Source: CALXCT01 sp964422185
GTDB lineage: Bacteria > Bacillota > Clostridia > Oscillospirales > Oscillospiraceae
Reading direction: 5' to 3'
DNA: 54,538 nucleotides
Assembly (NCBI GenBank): GCA_964422185.1
Contig: CAYRAG010000006.1
Location: forward strand, 1 to 54,538
Shown: one piece after another, positions 33,254-42,097 of the stretch
Layout: every line of letters begins with the position of its first letter
How positions within the stretch are numbered: position 1 is the stretch's first letter
Translations under genes and position numbers: made by a program
Notes under the pieces: generated by a model
The model's database searches: none
What the model saw: only the letters and a program-made list of their open reading frames with translations
Told to the model about the DNA's origin: nothing

Positions 33254-34519
33254 ATGAAACTTCGCAAGCTTCTGGCTCTGGTCATGGCCGGAGCCATGTG
33301 CCTGGCCCTGCTGACCGCCTGCGGCGGCGGCGGAGACAGCGGCAACTCCCAGGCTCCCGCGGCGAGCCCCTCTGATTCCGCGGCGCCCGCGCCCAGCGAT
33401 GCCGCGCCCGCCGGCGAAAAGGGCGGCACCGGTGAGACTTTCACCATGGATGTCAGCAACCATGACTCCGAAATCTCCAAAGGCGCTCAGTACATGAAAG
33501 ATCTGACCGATATGATGTCTGCGTACCTGTCTTCCGTGTCCACAGACTCTTTCGACTTCCAGATCTACAACGGCGGCTCCCTGTACGGCGGCGCCGAGTG
33601 TGTGGACGGCGTTGCCTCCGGCGGCGCCAGCTTCGCCTGGGGCGCTGCGGCTTTCTATTCCGGCCGGTTCCCCATCTCTGAGTTCATCCAGCTGCCTCTG
33701 AACGGCATCAACTCCGCTCAGATGGGCTCCAAGGTGTTCCAGGACATGCTGGCGGAGATCCCCGAGCTCGCCGATGAGTACGCCGGTCTGCGCATCATTC
33801 AGCTGCAGGGCAACTGCCCCGGCATCCTGTCCACCACCAAGGAGTACGGCAAGATTGAGAAGCCCGAGGATCTGAACGGCCTGCAGTTCCGTACCGCCGG
33901 CACCACCGCCGGCCTGTGGGTGTCCGCTGTCGGCATGGTTCCCGTCACCGTGGCTACCTCCGATACCTATGAGTATCTGGAGAAAGACATCGTCAACGGC
34001 TGCATGAACGACTGGCACAACATCGACTGCTTCAAACTGTACGAAGTGATCGGCTACTGCATGGACTACTGCGTGGCCACCTCCCCCTGCTTCGTCATTA
34101 TGAACCAGGATCAGTATGACAGCCTGCCCGTAGAGGCTCAGAACGCCATCGACCTGTACTCCGGCGCCTACGCCTCCGACATGGCCGGCTGGTACTGGGA
34201 TACCTGCTACTTCACCACCGGTGACATGATGAAGGAGAACGGGGTCGAGATCTATAAGCCCAACGACGAGCTGCTCGCGTTCATGACCTCCGACGACATC
34301 AAGAACCAGGTTCACCAGGAGTACATTGACTATCTGAACGGCTTCGGTCTGGACGGCCAGGGCATCTATGACAAGTGCATGGAGATCGTCAGCCGCTACG
34401 CGGATCAGTACGCCAATGTGTATGACACCCGGTTTGCCATCGAGGACTGGGCCAACAGCGATGTGGCGCAGGCTGACCTGGCTGCCAACGCTGAGGCTCT
34501 GGGCATCACCCTGGGCTAA
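33254..34519 (+). CDS. dctP: TRAP transporter substrate-binding lipoprotein (DctP type)
   Basis: This 421-residue protein has a lipoprotein signal (MKLRKLLALVMAGAMCLALLTAC, modified Cys23) and then a Gly/Ser/Pro/Ala linker (24-60). The DctP fold follows, with NGGSLYGGAECVDGV, EDLNGLQFRTAG (the region that usually carries the substrate carboxylate-binding Arg), and WVSAVGMVPVTVA. It captures substrate outside the membrane for the permease. It has an optimal AGGAGG ribosome site, and its codon use, with many GCT and TCT codons, differs from neighbouring GC3-rich genes, which fits high expression. Confidence 0.93.
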   Translation: MKLRKLLALVMAGAMCLALLTACGGGGDSGNSQAPAASPSDSAAPAPSDAAPAGEKGGTGETFTMDVSNHDSEISKGAQYMKDLTDMMSAYLSSVSTDSFDFQIYNGGSLYGGAECVDGVASGGASFAWGAAAFYSGRFPISEFIQLPLNGINSAQMGSKVFQDMLAEIPELADEYAGLRIIQLQGNCPGILSTTKEYGKIEKPEDLNGLQFRTAGTTAGLWVSAVGMVPVTVATSDTYEYLEKDIVNGCMNDWHNIDCFKLYEVIGYCMDYCVATSPCFVIMNQDQYDSLPVEAQNAIDLYSGAYASDMAGWYWDTCYFTTGDMMKENGVEIYKPNDELLAFMTSDDIKNQVHQEYIDYLNGFGLDGQGIYDKCMEIVSRYADQYANVYDTRFAIEDWANSDVAQADLAANAEALGITLG

Positions 34520-34558
34520 GGCGCTCTGAACATCGGTAGTTCCAAGACTGCGTAAGAA

Positions 34559-34595
34559 CCGGCTGCGGGGCGCGTACCCCGCGTCCCGCAGCCGG
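34559..34595 (+). other. Intergenic hairpin between dctP and dctQ
   Basis: Perfect 11-bp arms CCGGCTGCGGG (34559-34569) and CCCGCAGCCGG (34585-34595) with an inner GC-rich loop, no T-run. Such hairpins after binding-protein genes commonly stabilise the upstream mRNA and lower read-through, giving more binding protein than permease. Confidence 0.6.
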
Positions 34596-34649
34596 CGGAA
34601 ACCATGAAGTCCCCATTCCAAAACGGGTACTACCTGGAGGTTTGATACC

Positions 34650-35171
34650 ATGAAAGCTTTTACCAAAGTCACAGATAAGATCTGTGAGTATATCAGCTAC
34701 ATCTCCATGGCGGTCATTGCGTTTATCATGTTCTTCAATGTAATCTGCGTAATCGGCCGTTATGTCCACATCAACATCACCGGCGGCGTGGAAGTCACGC
34801 AGGTGATGATGACCGCCCTGATCTTCTCCTCCTGGGCCTATGTCCAGACGGTGGGCGGCCATATCCATGTGACCATGTTCCTGAAAATGCTGCCCTCGAA
34901 AGTACGCCTTTTGCTGTACACCATCACCTCTCTGCTCACCACCATCACCATGGCGTTCGCCACCGTGGCCGTGTTCCAGGAGATGGTTGCCCAGCTCACG
35001 GTGAAGCACAGCGCTACCCCGAACCTGATGATTCCGTGGTGGCCGTTCTATCTGATTGAAGGTGTCTCTTTCCTGATGTTTGCCATCGTGCTGCTGCGCG
35101 ATGCCATCAAGGCGGCTATCGGCATTGTGAACGAAGAGTATGCTGCGGAGGTTCAGAAAGACTGGACCTGA
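34650..35171 (+). CDS. dctQ: TRAP transporter small permease subunit (DctQ type)
   Basis: This 173-residue protein has four membrane helices in the DctQ pattern (ICEYISYISMAVIAFIMFFNVICVIGRYV; VTQVMMTALIFSSWAYVQTVGGHIHVTMFL; WWPFYLIEGVSFLMFAIVLLRDAI). It partners DctM. An ACCTGGAGG site precedes ATG 34650. It is the last gene of the TRAP operon and is followed by a strong terminator. Confidence 0.92.
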   Translation: MKAFTKVTDKICEYISYISMAVIAFIMFFNVICVIGRYVHINITGGVEVTQVMMTALIFSSWAYVQTVGGHIHVTMFLKMLPSKVRLLLYTITSLLTTITMAFATVAVFQEMVAQLTVKHSATPNLMIPWWPFYLIEGVSFLMFAIVLLRDAIKAAIGIVNEEYAAEVQKDWT

Positions 35172-35201
35172 TCTGATTTCCGCTTTATCCCGGATAAAAC
35201 A

Positions 35202-35236
35202 CCAGGGGCACAGCAAAGCTGTGCCCCTGGTTTTTT
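35202..35236 (+). terminator. Intrinsic terminator of the TRAP operon
   Basis: CCAGGGGCACAGC and GCTGTGCCCCTGG form a perfect 13-bp stem with an AAA loop and a TTTTTT tail. It lies between convergent genes and could also act on the minus strand. Confidence 0.95.
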
Positions 35237-35271
35237 CTGTCCATCCCGCCCCGGCGGAGAGGCCCGCGCCC

Positions 35272-36861
35272 TCAGGGGGACGGGGCCGCGGCGATGGCCT
35301 CGGCCACCCGGATCCCGTCCACGGCGGCGGAGACAATCCCGCCGGCGTAGCCGGCCCCCTCGCCGCAGGGGTACAGCCCCCGGAGGGCGGACTGCAGCGT
35401 TTCATCCCGGAGGATGCACACCGGGGAGGAGGATCGGGTCTCCACTCCGGTGAGCACGGCGTCCGGCGCCGCGAAGCCGCGCAGTTTCGCGTCCAGCAGC
35501 GGCAGGGCGGCGCGCAGGGACTGCGCCACATACCCGGGCAGGCAGGGATCCAGACCCGTCCAGACCACGCCGGGCCGGTAGGACGGCAGGACGGCGCCGG
35601 GGCCGCCGGAGGGGCGCCGCAGGAGGAAATCCTCCACCCGCTGAACAGGCGCGGAGAAAGACCCGCCGCCCAGGGCGAACGCCGAGCGCTCCCACTGCCG
35701 CTGAAACGACACACCGGCGAGCACATCCGGCCCGGGAAAGTCCTCCGGCGTCACATTCACCAGCAGACCGCCGTTGCAGTTGACGCCGTCCCGGGCCCGC
35801 GGGCTCATGCCGTTCGTCACCACGCCGCCGTCCTCCGAGGCGGCGGCGATGACCTGTCCGCCGGGACACACGCAGAAAGTGAAGACAGACCGGCCGCCGG
35901 GGAGATGGCACGCCAGTTTGTAGTCCGCGGGCGGCAGCCGCTGCCAGACCTCCCCGTACTGCCGTCGGCTGATGTCGCTCTGGAGATGCTCGATGCGCAC
36001 CCCCATGGCGAACGCTTTGCGCTCCATGGGGACACCGGCGTCCCGAAGCATGGCGAAAGTGTCCCGGGCGGAGTGGCCCGGTGCGAGAACCAGTGTGTCC
36101 GCCGCCAGGTCGTAAGGCCCCCGGGGGCCCTCCACCCGCACACCGGCCAGGCAGCCGCCGGAGACGGTGAGACCGGCCAGCCTGTGGCCGAACCGGATGT
36201 CGCAGCCCAGGGAGATCAGTTCTTCCCGGAGAGTCCGGATGACCTCACGCAGCACATCCGTGCCGATATGGGGCCTGTGGGACCATCGGATATCCGCTGG
36301 TGCGCCGGCGTCCGCCAGGGTGTCCAGCACCGCGGAGATGCGCGGGTCGTGGGTGCCTGTGGTCAGCTTGCCGTCGGAGAAAGTGCCGGCGCCGCCCTCG
36401 CCGAACTGCACATTGGAGTCCGGGTCAAGCCGCCCGCCGGACAGGAAGCGCTCCACATCCGCCGTGCGCCGCTCCACCGGCATGCCCCGCTCCAGCAGGA
36501 TGCAGGGCAGACCGTGCCGGGCGAGAAACAGCGCGGCGAACAACCCCGCCGGCCCCATTCCCGTGATCACCGGGGGGAGCGGGGATCGCCGCCGGACAGC
36601 GGGAAAGACATAGGGGCGGGGCTGAAACAGTGTCACATTCTTCCCGGACGCCCGGCGCACCAGGGCGGCCTCGTCCGGGGCGGACAGCTCCACCGTGCAC
36701 ACATAGTGCACCTGATGTCTGTTCCGGGCGTCGATGGACACCCGCCGGAGGGTCAGCTCCCCCAGTGCGCCGGGGCGGACGCCAAGCGCCTTTGCCGCCC
36801 GGGTGCGCAGCAGATCCGGATCCCACTCCAAAGGCAGGTTCAGATGCGAGATGCGGATCAT
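35272..36861 (-). CDS. FAD-dependent dehydrogenase of the COG2509 family
   Basis: This 529-residue flavoprotein has the Rossmann FAD-binding motif VITGMGPAGLFAALFLARHGLPCILLERG (near residue 98), SNVQFGEGGAGTFSDGKLTTG and a C-terminal GLYPCGEGAGYAGGIVSAAVDGIRVAEAI, the signatures of COG2509. It also has the N-terminal BFD-like/RNA-binding-like extension (about 1-80) usual for the family. Substrate is unknown. ATG 36861 is chosen because GAGGAGG lies seven bases upstream. No clear partner genes surround it. The family is firm and the function open. Confidence 0.88.
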   Translation of the reverse strand: MIRISHLNLPLEWDPDLLRTRAAKALGVRPGALGELTLRRVSIDARNRHQVHYVCTVELSAPDEAALVRRASGKNVTLFQPRPYVFPAVRRRSPLPPVITGMGPAGLFAALFLARHGLPCILLERGMPVERRTADVERFLSGGRLDPDSNVQFGEGGAGTFSDGKLTTGTHDPRISAVLDTLADAGAPADIRWSHRPHIGTDVLREVIRTLREELISLGCDIRFGHRLAGLTVSGGCLAGVRVEGPRGPYDLAADTLVLAPGHSARDTFAMLRDAGVPMERKAFAMGVRIEHLQSDISRRQYGEVWQRLPPADYKLACHLPGGRSVFTFCVCPGGQVIAAASEDGGVVTNGMSPRARDGVNCNGGLLVNVTPEDFPGPDVLAGVSFQRQWERSAFALGGGSFSAPVQRVEDFLLRRPSGGPGAVLPSYRPGVVWTGLDPCLPGYVAQSLRAALPLLDAKLRGFAAPDAVLTGVETRSSSPVCILRDETLQSALRGLYPCGEGAGYAGGIVSAAVDGIRVAEAIAAAPSP

Positions 36862-36961
36862 GGGGCGCCTCCTCTTCAAACGATGACGGCTCCGGGAATT
36901 ATACGGACAGTATATCTCCCCCCGGGGCGGACAGCACGATCCGGTTCTCCGGAACACACGC

Positions 36962-37280
36962 GGGGGAACCGGTTCGGAAAAATTGGGGAAACCTCCGAAA
37001 AAAGGGCGGAGCGGATCAGGAAACCCATGGCTCCGAAAGATGACATAAGAAAACCGCGATATGGGTTTTACAGATAGTTATCCACAGTTTCCACAGGTTT
37101 TTCCACAGGGTCATACCCGGTGCGGCGCAAGGGATTCCGGGATTTTCGGCAAAAAATGGAAAACCGGGAAACGCATATGGGCCCTTTCGCCGGGGCCGGG
37201 AATTGTTGACATAAAGCCGGAAAACCAGGTGCCGGAAACGGCGCGTTCTGCTGTCCGCGGAGGGCGGACGGAAGGCCGGA
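36962..37280. other. Intergenic region with three DnaA-box-like sites
   Basis: This roughly 320-bp non-coding stretch contains a perfect DnaA box TTATCCACA (37078-37086) and two near matches on the same strand, GTTTCCACA (37087-37095) and TTTTCCACA (37099-37107). The AT-richer flank has several purine runs. No gene, promoter pair or terminator with a T-run was found. A small hairpin (GTCCGC/GCGGAC, about 37253-37269) lies after the tsaD stop. Confidence 0.6.
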
Positions 37281-38291
37281 TCAGGCCCTGGAGAGGTCCC
37301 GGTTGGCGTATCCGTTCAGGGTCCAGTCCGCCAGGTTGCCCGCCAGATACTCGTAGTAGCCCTGGCAGCCTATCATGGCGGCGTTATCACCGCAGAGCTT
37401 CAGCTCGGGGAGAAAGAGCCTGTCGCCGGAGGCGGCGCAGGCGGCCTGGAGGTCGCCGCGCAGACGGCGGTTGGCCGCCACGCCGCCGGCCACCGCCACC
37501 TTGCCGTAGCCCAGGGTGCGTGCGGCCTCCATGGTGCGCGGCACGAGGCTCTCACTGACCGCTTTCCCGAACGAGGCGGCGAAAGAGGGGAGATCCAGCG
37601 TCTCCCCCTTCTGCTCCGCGTGGTGAATGAGATTGAGCGCCGCGGTCTTCAGCCCGGAGAACGACAGATCCAGATCCGCGCCCTGGACATGGGCCCGGGG
37701 CAGCTCGTAGCGGCTGTCGTCTCCGCCCTCTGCCAGGCGGTCCATGGGGGCCCCGCCGGGGTACCCGATGCCCAGCACCCGGGCCACCTTGTCAAAGCAC
37801 TCGCCCGCGGCGTCGTCCCGGGTGCTGCCCAGCACCCGCATTTCCGTGTAGGTCTGAACATCCACAATGGCGGTGGTGCCGCCGGAGACGCACAGGCAGA
37901 CGAAAGGCGGCTCCAGATCCGGGTGGGTGATGTAGTTGGCGGCGATATGGCCCCGGACATGGTGCACGGGGATCAGGGGGACGCCAAGGCCGTAGGCCGC
38001 GGCCTTGGCGAAGTTGACGCCCACGAGCACCGCGCCGATGAGGCCGGGGGCGTAGGTGACCGCCACGGCGTCGATGTCCCGGCGGGTGAGGCCGGAGCGC
38101 TCCAGTGCCTGGTCCGCCAGCTGGGCGATGACCTCGATGTGTTTCCGGGAGGCGATCTCCGGCACCACACCGCCGTAGATGGTATGCATCTCCACCTGGG
38201 AGGAGACGCAGTCCGCCAGGACGGTGCGCCCGTCCCGGATAAGGGCCGCCGCGGTCTCATCGCAGGAGGACTCCACTGCCAGGATGTTCAA
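37281..38291 (-). CDS. tsaD: tRNA N6-threonylcarbamoyladenosine transferase subunit TsaD
   Basis: This 336-residue ASKHA-fold protein transfers the threonylcarbamoyl group to A37 of ANN-decoding tRNAs. It shows AVESSCDETAAALI (residues 5-18), the metal-binding HHVRGHIAAN, CVSGGTTAIV, and KVAVAGGVAANRRLR. The usual HxxxH appears as HHVRGH. It is the last gene of the polA-rimI-GNAT-tsaD run, overlapping the GNAT gene by four bases. TsaB, TsaC and TsaE are not in the window. Confidence 0.95.
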   Translation of the reverse strand: MNILAVESSCDETAAALIRDGRTVLADCVSSQVEMHTIYGGVVPEIASRKHIEVIAQLADQALERSGLTRRDIDAVAVTYAPGLIGAVLVGVNFAKAAAYGLGVPLIPVHHVRGHIAANYITHPDLEPPFVCLCVSGGTTAIVDVQTYTEMRVLGSTRDDAAGECFDKVARVLGIGYPGGAPMDRLAEGGDDSRYELPRAHVQGADLDLSFSGLKTAALNLIHHAEQKGETLDLPSFAASFGKAVSESLVPRTMEAARTLGYGKVAVAGGVAANRRLRGDLQAACAASGDRLFLPELKLCGDNAAMIGCQGYYEYLAGNLADWTLNGYANRDLSRA

Positions 38292-38896
38292 ACCCGTCCC
38301 TCCTTTTTCCAGGCCGCCGGGGTGCGGACGGCCTCCCCCGGGCGCAGCGGGATCTGCAGGTACCTGGCGAGAAGCCAGGAGGTGAGGCGGTCGTCGTAGA
38401 TCGCCTGATGCTGCCGCAGGAGCGCAGCGTCGTCCGTCTCCGGACCCCGGTACAGCACATGGTAGCGCACGCCGAACAGGGCGCAGTCGTAGTTCAATAC
38501 CCGGAAGCCGCTGCGCAGATAGAACCGGATGCGGCGCTTACGCACCTCCCGCTCCTCCGGGTCGTCAGTCTCCTCCGGAACCTCTGTCTCGCACAGCAGG
38601 GAGGGGAAAGGCTCCTGGAGCAGCTTCAGCAGCGCGGAGCCGAGCCCCGTCCCCCGCATCCCGCGCAGGACGGCGAGGTAGTCCAGAAGGGCATACCGGC
38701 CGGAGCGATCCAGCCAGATCATGGCGTAGCCTTTCTGCGTTCCGCCGTCCGTCATGACAAGGGGGCGGTAGCGGTTTTGCGCGTACATATGCTTCATGGC
38801 GAACAGCGGTTTGAGCTCCTCCGGGGGAAAGTCCCCGGTCATCTGCCCGTGGTAGAGCACACGCAGCTCGTCAATGGTCAGCGGTCGCAGTTCCAT
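38288..38896 (-). CDS. GNAT-family N-acetyltransferase
   Basis: This 202-residue protein has the GNAT acetyl-CoA-binding motif region LLDYLAVLRGMRGTGLGSALLKLLQE (about 70-95) and a C-terminal part with FYLRSGFRVLNYDCALFGVRYHVLY. The substrate is unknown. It overlaps rimI by 26 bases and tsaD by four, so the three are translationally linked. The C-terminal 50 residues are an extension not needed for the GNAT fold. Confidence 0.8.
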   Translation of the reverse strand: MELRPLTIDELRVLYHGQMTGDFPPEELKPLFAMKHMYAQNRYRPLVMTDGGTQKGYAMIWLDRSGRYALLDYLAVLRGMRGTGLGSALLKLLQEPFPSLLCETEVPEETDDPEEREVRKRRIRFYLRSGFRVLNYDCALFGVRYHVLYRGPETDDAALLRQHQAIYDDRLTSWLLARYLQIPLRPGEAVRTPAAWKKEGRV

Positions 38897-39338
38897 GGTG
38901 AAACTCCAGTGTCATGAGGATGGCGTCCTCCACCGGATCCGTGTAGTAGTTCCGGCGGCGGCTCACCTGCTCGAAGTCGTTTTTCAGATAGAGCCGGATG
39001 GCGCTCTGGTTGGAGGCGCGTACCTCCAGGGTCAGGAGAGACAGATGAACCCGGCCGAACCGGAGAAAGGTGTCCAGGATCTCCTGCGCCACGCCCTGGC
39101 GGCGGTACGCGGGGTTGACCGCCAGCCGCTCCAGAACGCCCTCGTCCAGGATGACGCATAAAATGCCGTAACCCAGGACGAGCCCGTTTTCCCCCTCCGC
39201 CACCACGATGGAGCGGTTGTCGCTGTACATGTCCTGCTCCAGCATATTCCGGCTGGCGGGCGGGCGGAAGCAGAGCCGCTCCAGCGCGGCCACCTGCTCC
39301 AGATGGCTGCGGTCCATGGGAAGCAGTTGATAATTCAT
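38871..39338 (-). CDS. rimI: Ribosomal-protein-alanine N-acetyltransferase-like (RimI)
   Basis: This 155-residue GNAT protein shows the RimI pattern: ALERLCFRPPASRNMLEQDM near the start, then LERLAVNPAYRRQGVAQEILDTFL as the acetyl-CoA loop and LTLEVRASNQSAIRLYLKNDFEQVSRRRNYYTDPVEDAILM. RimI-type enzymes acetylate N-terminal residues, and the gene is very often beside tsaB/tsaD, as here. It starts 23 bases after polA. Confidence 0.88.
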   Translation of the reverse strand: MNYQLLPMDRSHLEQVAALERLCFRPPASRNMLEQDMYSDNRSIVVAEGENGLVLGYGILCVILDEGVLERLAVNPAYRRQGVAQEILDTFLRFGRVHLSLLTLEVRASNQSAIRLYLKNDFEQVSRRRNYYTDPVEDAILMTLEFHHGTATADH

Positions 39339-39361
39339 CCCGTCGAGACGCTCCTTTTCTC

Positions 39362-42037
39362 TCAGTGCGCGTCAGCCCAGGTGCGGCCGGTTCCGGTCTC
39401 CGCGATGAGGGGAACCTGGAGCTGGACGACGCCCTCCATCTCCTCCCGCAGCAGGGCGGCGACCCGCTCCGCCTCCTCCTCCGGGCACTCCACAATGAGC
39501 TCGTCGTGCACCTGGAGCACCAGCCGGGCGGCAAGCCCTTCCGACTTCAGCCGGTCGCGTACCCGGATCATGGCCAGCTTGATGATATCCGCGGCAGTGC
39601 CCTGGATGGGGGTGTTCAGCGCCACCCGCTCCCCGAACGAGCGGGTGTTGAAGTTGGCGGACTTCAGCTCCGGCACCCAGCGGCGGCGCCCGAAGAGCGT
39701 GGTGACATAGCCGTCCTCTTTCGCCCGGGCGATGATGTTGTCCATATAAGCTTTCACCCCGGCGTAGTGGGCGAAGTACCGATCCATATAATCCTTCGCC
39801 TGCGCCACCGTGACCCCGATGTCCTGGGACAGGGAGTAGGGCGAGATGCCGTAGACGATGCCGAAGTTGACCGCCTTGGCGGAGCGCCGCATCTGGGGCG
39901 TCACCTCGGACACGGGCACGCGGAACACCTGGGAGGCGGTGATGGTGTGGACATCCTCCCCGGAGTTGAACCCTTCGATCATCGCCTCGTCCCCCGAGAT
40001 GCAGGCCAGCAGGCGCAGCTCAATCTGGGAGTAGTCCGCGTCCACCAGCACGCTGCCCTCCGGCGCCACGAACATCCTGCGCAGCTCGGCCCCCAGGTCG
40101 GTGCGCACCGGGATGTTCTGCAGATTGGGATCCGTGGAGCTAAGCCGCCCGGTGGCGGTGACGGTGTTCTGGAAAGTGGTGTGGATGCGCCCGTCCGGCC
40201 CGGCCAGCGGGGCGAGACCGTCCACATAGGTGGACTGCAGCTTGGTCAGCTGGCGGTACTCCAGGATCAGATCGATAATCGGGTGCTTCCCGCGCAGCTT
40301 CTCCAGCACCTCGGCGCTGGTGGAGTACCCTGTCTTCGTCTTCTTCACCGGGGGCAGCCCCAGGTCGACAAACAGCAGCCGGCCCAGCTGCTGGGTGGAA
40401 TTGATGTTAAACGGCCCGCCGGCCAGCTCGAAGATTTGGTTTTGCAGGTCGGCGATGCGCGTGGAGAGTGTCTCTCCGAACGCCAGCAGCGCCTGCTTAT
40501 CCAGCAGGAAACCCGCCTGCTCGATTTCCGCCAGCACCCGGCACAGGGGCAGCTCAATCTCCCGGTACAGTTTCCCCATGCCCAGCTCCTCCAGCCGGGC
40601 GGACAGGACGGGCTGCAGGGCGCCGATGAGGGAGACATGGGCGGCCATGGCCTGCGCCGGCTCCCGGTTGTCCGAGAGCGGGTCGAAAGCCCCCTCAGAC
40701 AGGTAGTCCCGGGTCTTGGGGAACTCCCGGTTGAAACAGGACATCCCCAGCTTCTCCAGATCGTAGCTGCCGTCCGTGGGCGCCAGGAGGTAGGCCGCCA
40801 CGGCGGTGTCAAACTCAAATCCGCCCGGCTCAATCCCCGCCTCCAGAAGATGCCGGCACAGCGTCTTCACATCGTGGCCGGCCTTTTTGATCCCGGGGGA
40901 GAACAGCTGCTCCAGCGCGTCCCGGTACCCGTCCAGCCGATCTGCGCGGAGAAGGGCCGCCTGGCTCTCACCCTCCCCGCTCCGGTAGCCGACACAGACT
41001 GTGTCCAGGGACGGCAGCGCCAGCACCTGCACGCAGTCCAGCGAGCGCCAGAGATCCAGCAGTTCCCGGCAGCGATCCGGGCGCTCCACCATTTCGCAGG
41101 AGCCGGGCAGCCGGACATCGGTATCCGGCGCGGCGACGGCGCCCTGAGGCGCGGTGAGGTGGTACTTTTCAATGAACTTCGCGAACTCCAGATCCAGGAA
41201 GATCTCATACAGCGCGTCATTGTCCGGACTCTTCAGCAGGGCGTCCTCCGGCCGGAACTCTATGGGGGCGTCCCGGCGGATGGTGGCCAGATCCCGGGAC
41301 ATTTCCGCCTGTGCCCGCCCGGCCTCCAGCTTCTTCACGACGCCGGGTTTGGCCGGGGTATCCGGCCCGACGAGGATATCCGGCATGTGGTCGTACAGAT
41401 TCTCCACCGTCTGATAGATCTGGATCAGAGGCATGGCGGTCTTCTCCCCGATGCCGGTGACCCCCGGGATGTTGTCCGAGGAGTCGCCCATGAGGGCTTT
41501 CAGGTCGATCATGTGGATGGGGTCGAACCCGTACTCCTCCCGGAAGCTCTCCGGGGTGACCGTGCGGGTGGTGGAGTTGCCCATTCTCGTGGACACCAGC
41601 AGCACATGGGTCTGATCGGACACCAGCTGCAGCGCGTCCTTGTCCCCGGTGACCGCGTCGCACTCCCAGCCGGCCGCCTCGCACCTGGCCGAGATCGTGC
41701 CGATCAGATCGTCCGCCTCCCAGCCCTCCAGCTCATACCGGGGGATGTTCATGGCGTCCAGAACCTGCTTGAGCACGGGGATCTGGGAGGCCAGATCGTC
41801 CGGCATGGCGTGCCGGGTGGCCTTATATCCCTCATACGCCAGGTGGCGGAAAGTGGGCGCTTTCAGATCGAAAGTGACACAGAGGGCGTCCGGCTTCCCC
41901 TCATTCTGCAGCCGCTGCAGGATGTTGAGAAAGCCGAAGATCGCGTTCGTCGGCCGCCCGTCCCGGGTGGACAGCGGATGCATCCCGTAGAACGCACGGT
42001 TGACGATGGAATTGCCGTCAATCACCATGAGTTTCAT
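39362..42037 (-). CDS. polA: DNA polymerase I
   Basis: This 891-residue protein has an intact N-terminal 5'-3' exonuclease (MVIDGNSIVNRAFYG; VTGDKDALQLVSD; SSDNIPGVTGIGEKTA) and a complete polymerase domain (motif A DADYSQIELRLLA, motif B RRSAKAVNFGIVYGIS, motif C VLQVHDELIVECP). The middle 3'-5' exonuclease domain lacks the first catalytic Asp-x-Glu motif: the region reads VLALPSLDTVCVG. The enzyme is therefore probably without proofreading, as in several Firmicutes. ATG 42037 follows AGAAGGAGG. It is first in the operon with rimI, GNAT and tsaD. Confidence 0.96.
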   Translation of the reverse strand: MKLMVIDGNSIVNRAFYGMHPLSTRDGRPTNAIFGFLNILQRLQNEGKPDALCVTFDLKAPTFRHLAYEGYKATRHAMPDDLASQIPVLKQVLDAMNIPRYELEGWEADDLIGTISARCEAAGWECDAVTGDKDALQLVSDQTHVLLVSTRMGNSTTRTVTPESFREEYGFDPIHMIDLKALMGDSSDNIPGVTGIGEKTAMPLIQIYQTVENLYDHMPDILVGPDTPAKPGVVKKLEAGRAQAEMSRDLATIRRDAPIEFRPEDALLKSPDNDALYEIFLDLEFAKFIEKYHLTAPQGAVAAPDTDVRLPGSCEMVERPDRCRELLDLWRSLDCVQVLALPSLDTVCVGYRSGEGESQAALLRADRLDGYRDALEQLFSPGIKKAGHDVKTLCRHLLEAGIEPGGFEFDTAVAAYLLAPTDGSYDLEKLGMSCFNREFPKTRDYLSEGAFDPLSDNREPAQAMAAHVSLIGALQPVLSARLEELGMGKLYREIELPLCRVLAEIEQAGFLLDKQALLAFGETLSTRIADLQNQIFELAGGPFNINSTQQLGRLLFVDLGLPPVKKTKTGYSTSAEVLEKLRGKHPIIDLILEYRQLTKLQSTYVDGLAPLAGPDGRIHTTFQNTVTATGRLSSTDPNLQNIPVRTDLGAELRRMFVAPEGSVLVDADYSQIELRLLACISGDEAMIEGFNSGEDVHTITASQVFRVPVSEVTPQMRRSAKAVNFGIVYGISPYSLSQDIGVTVAQAKDYMDRYFAHYAGVKAYMDNIIARAKEDGYVTTLFGRRRWVPELKSANFNTRSFGERVALNTPIQGTAADIIKLAMIRVRDRLKSEGLAARLVLQVHDELIVECPEEEAERVAALLREEMEGVVQLQVPLIAETGTGRTWADAH

Positions 42038-42068
42038 GGCAGTTCCTCCTTCTCCTCAGGTGACCCCT

Positions 42069-42097
42069 ATTATATGCCAATCGCCGGCCGTTCTCAA
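42069..42097 (-). promoter_or_regulatory. Sigma-A promoter of the polA operon
   Basis: On the minus strand TTGAGA (42092-42097), 17 bases and a perfect TATAAT (42069-42074), about 30 bases before the ATG. Confidence 0.82.

Noticed and set aside
36962..37280. Chromosomal replication origin
   Set aside because: DnaA boxes are present but dnaA, dnaN, rpmH and a clear AT-rich unwinding element are not; kept only as a DnaA-box cluster.
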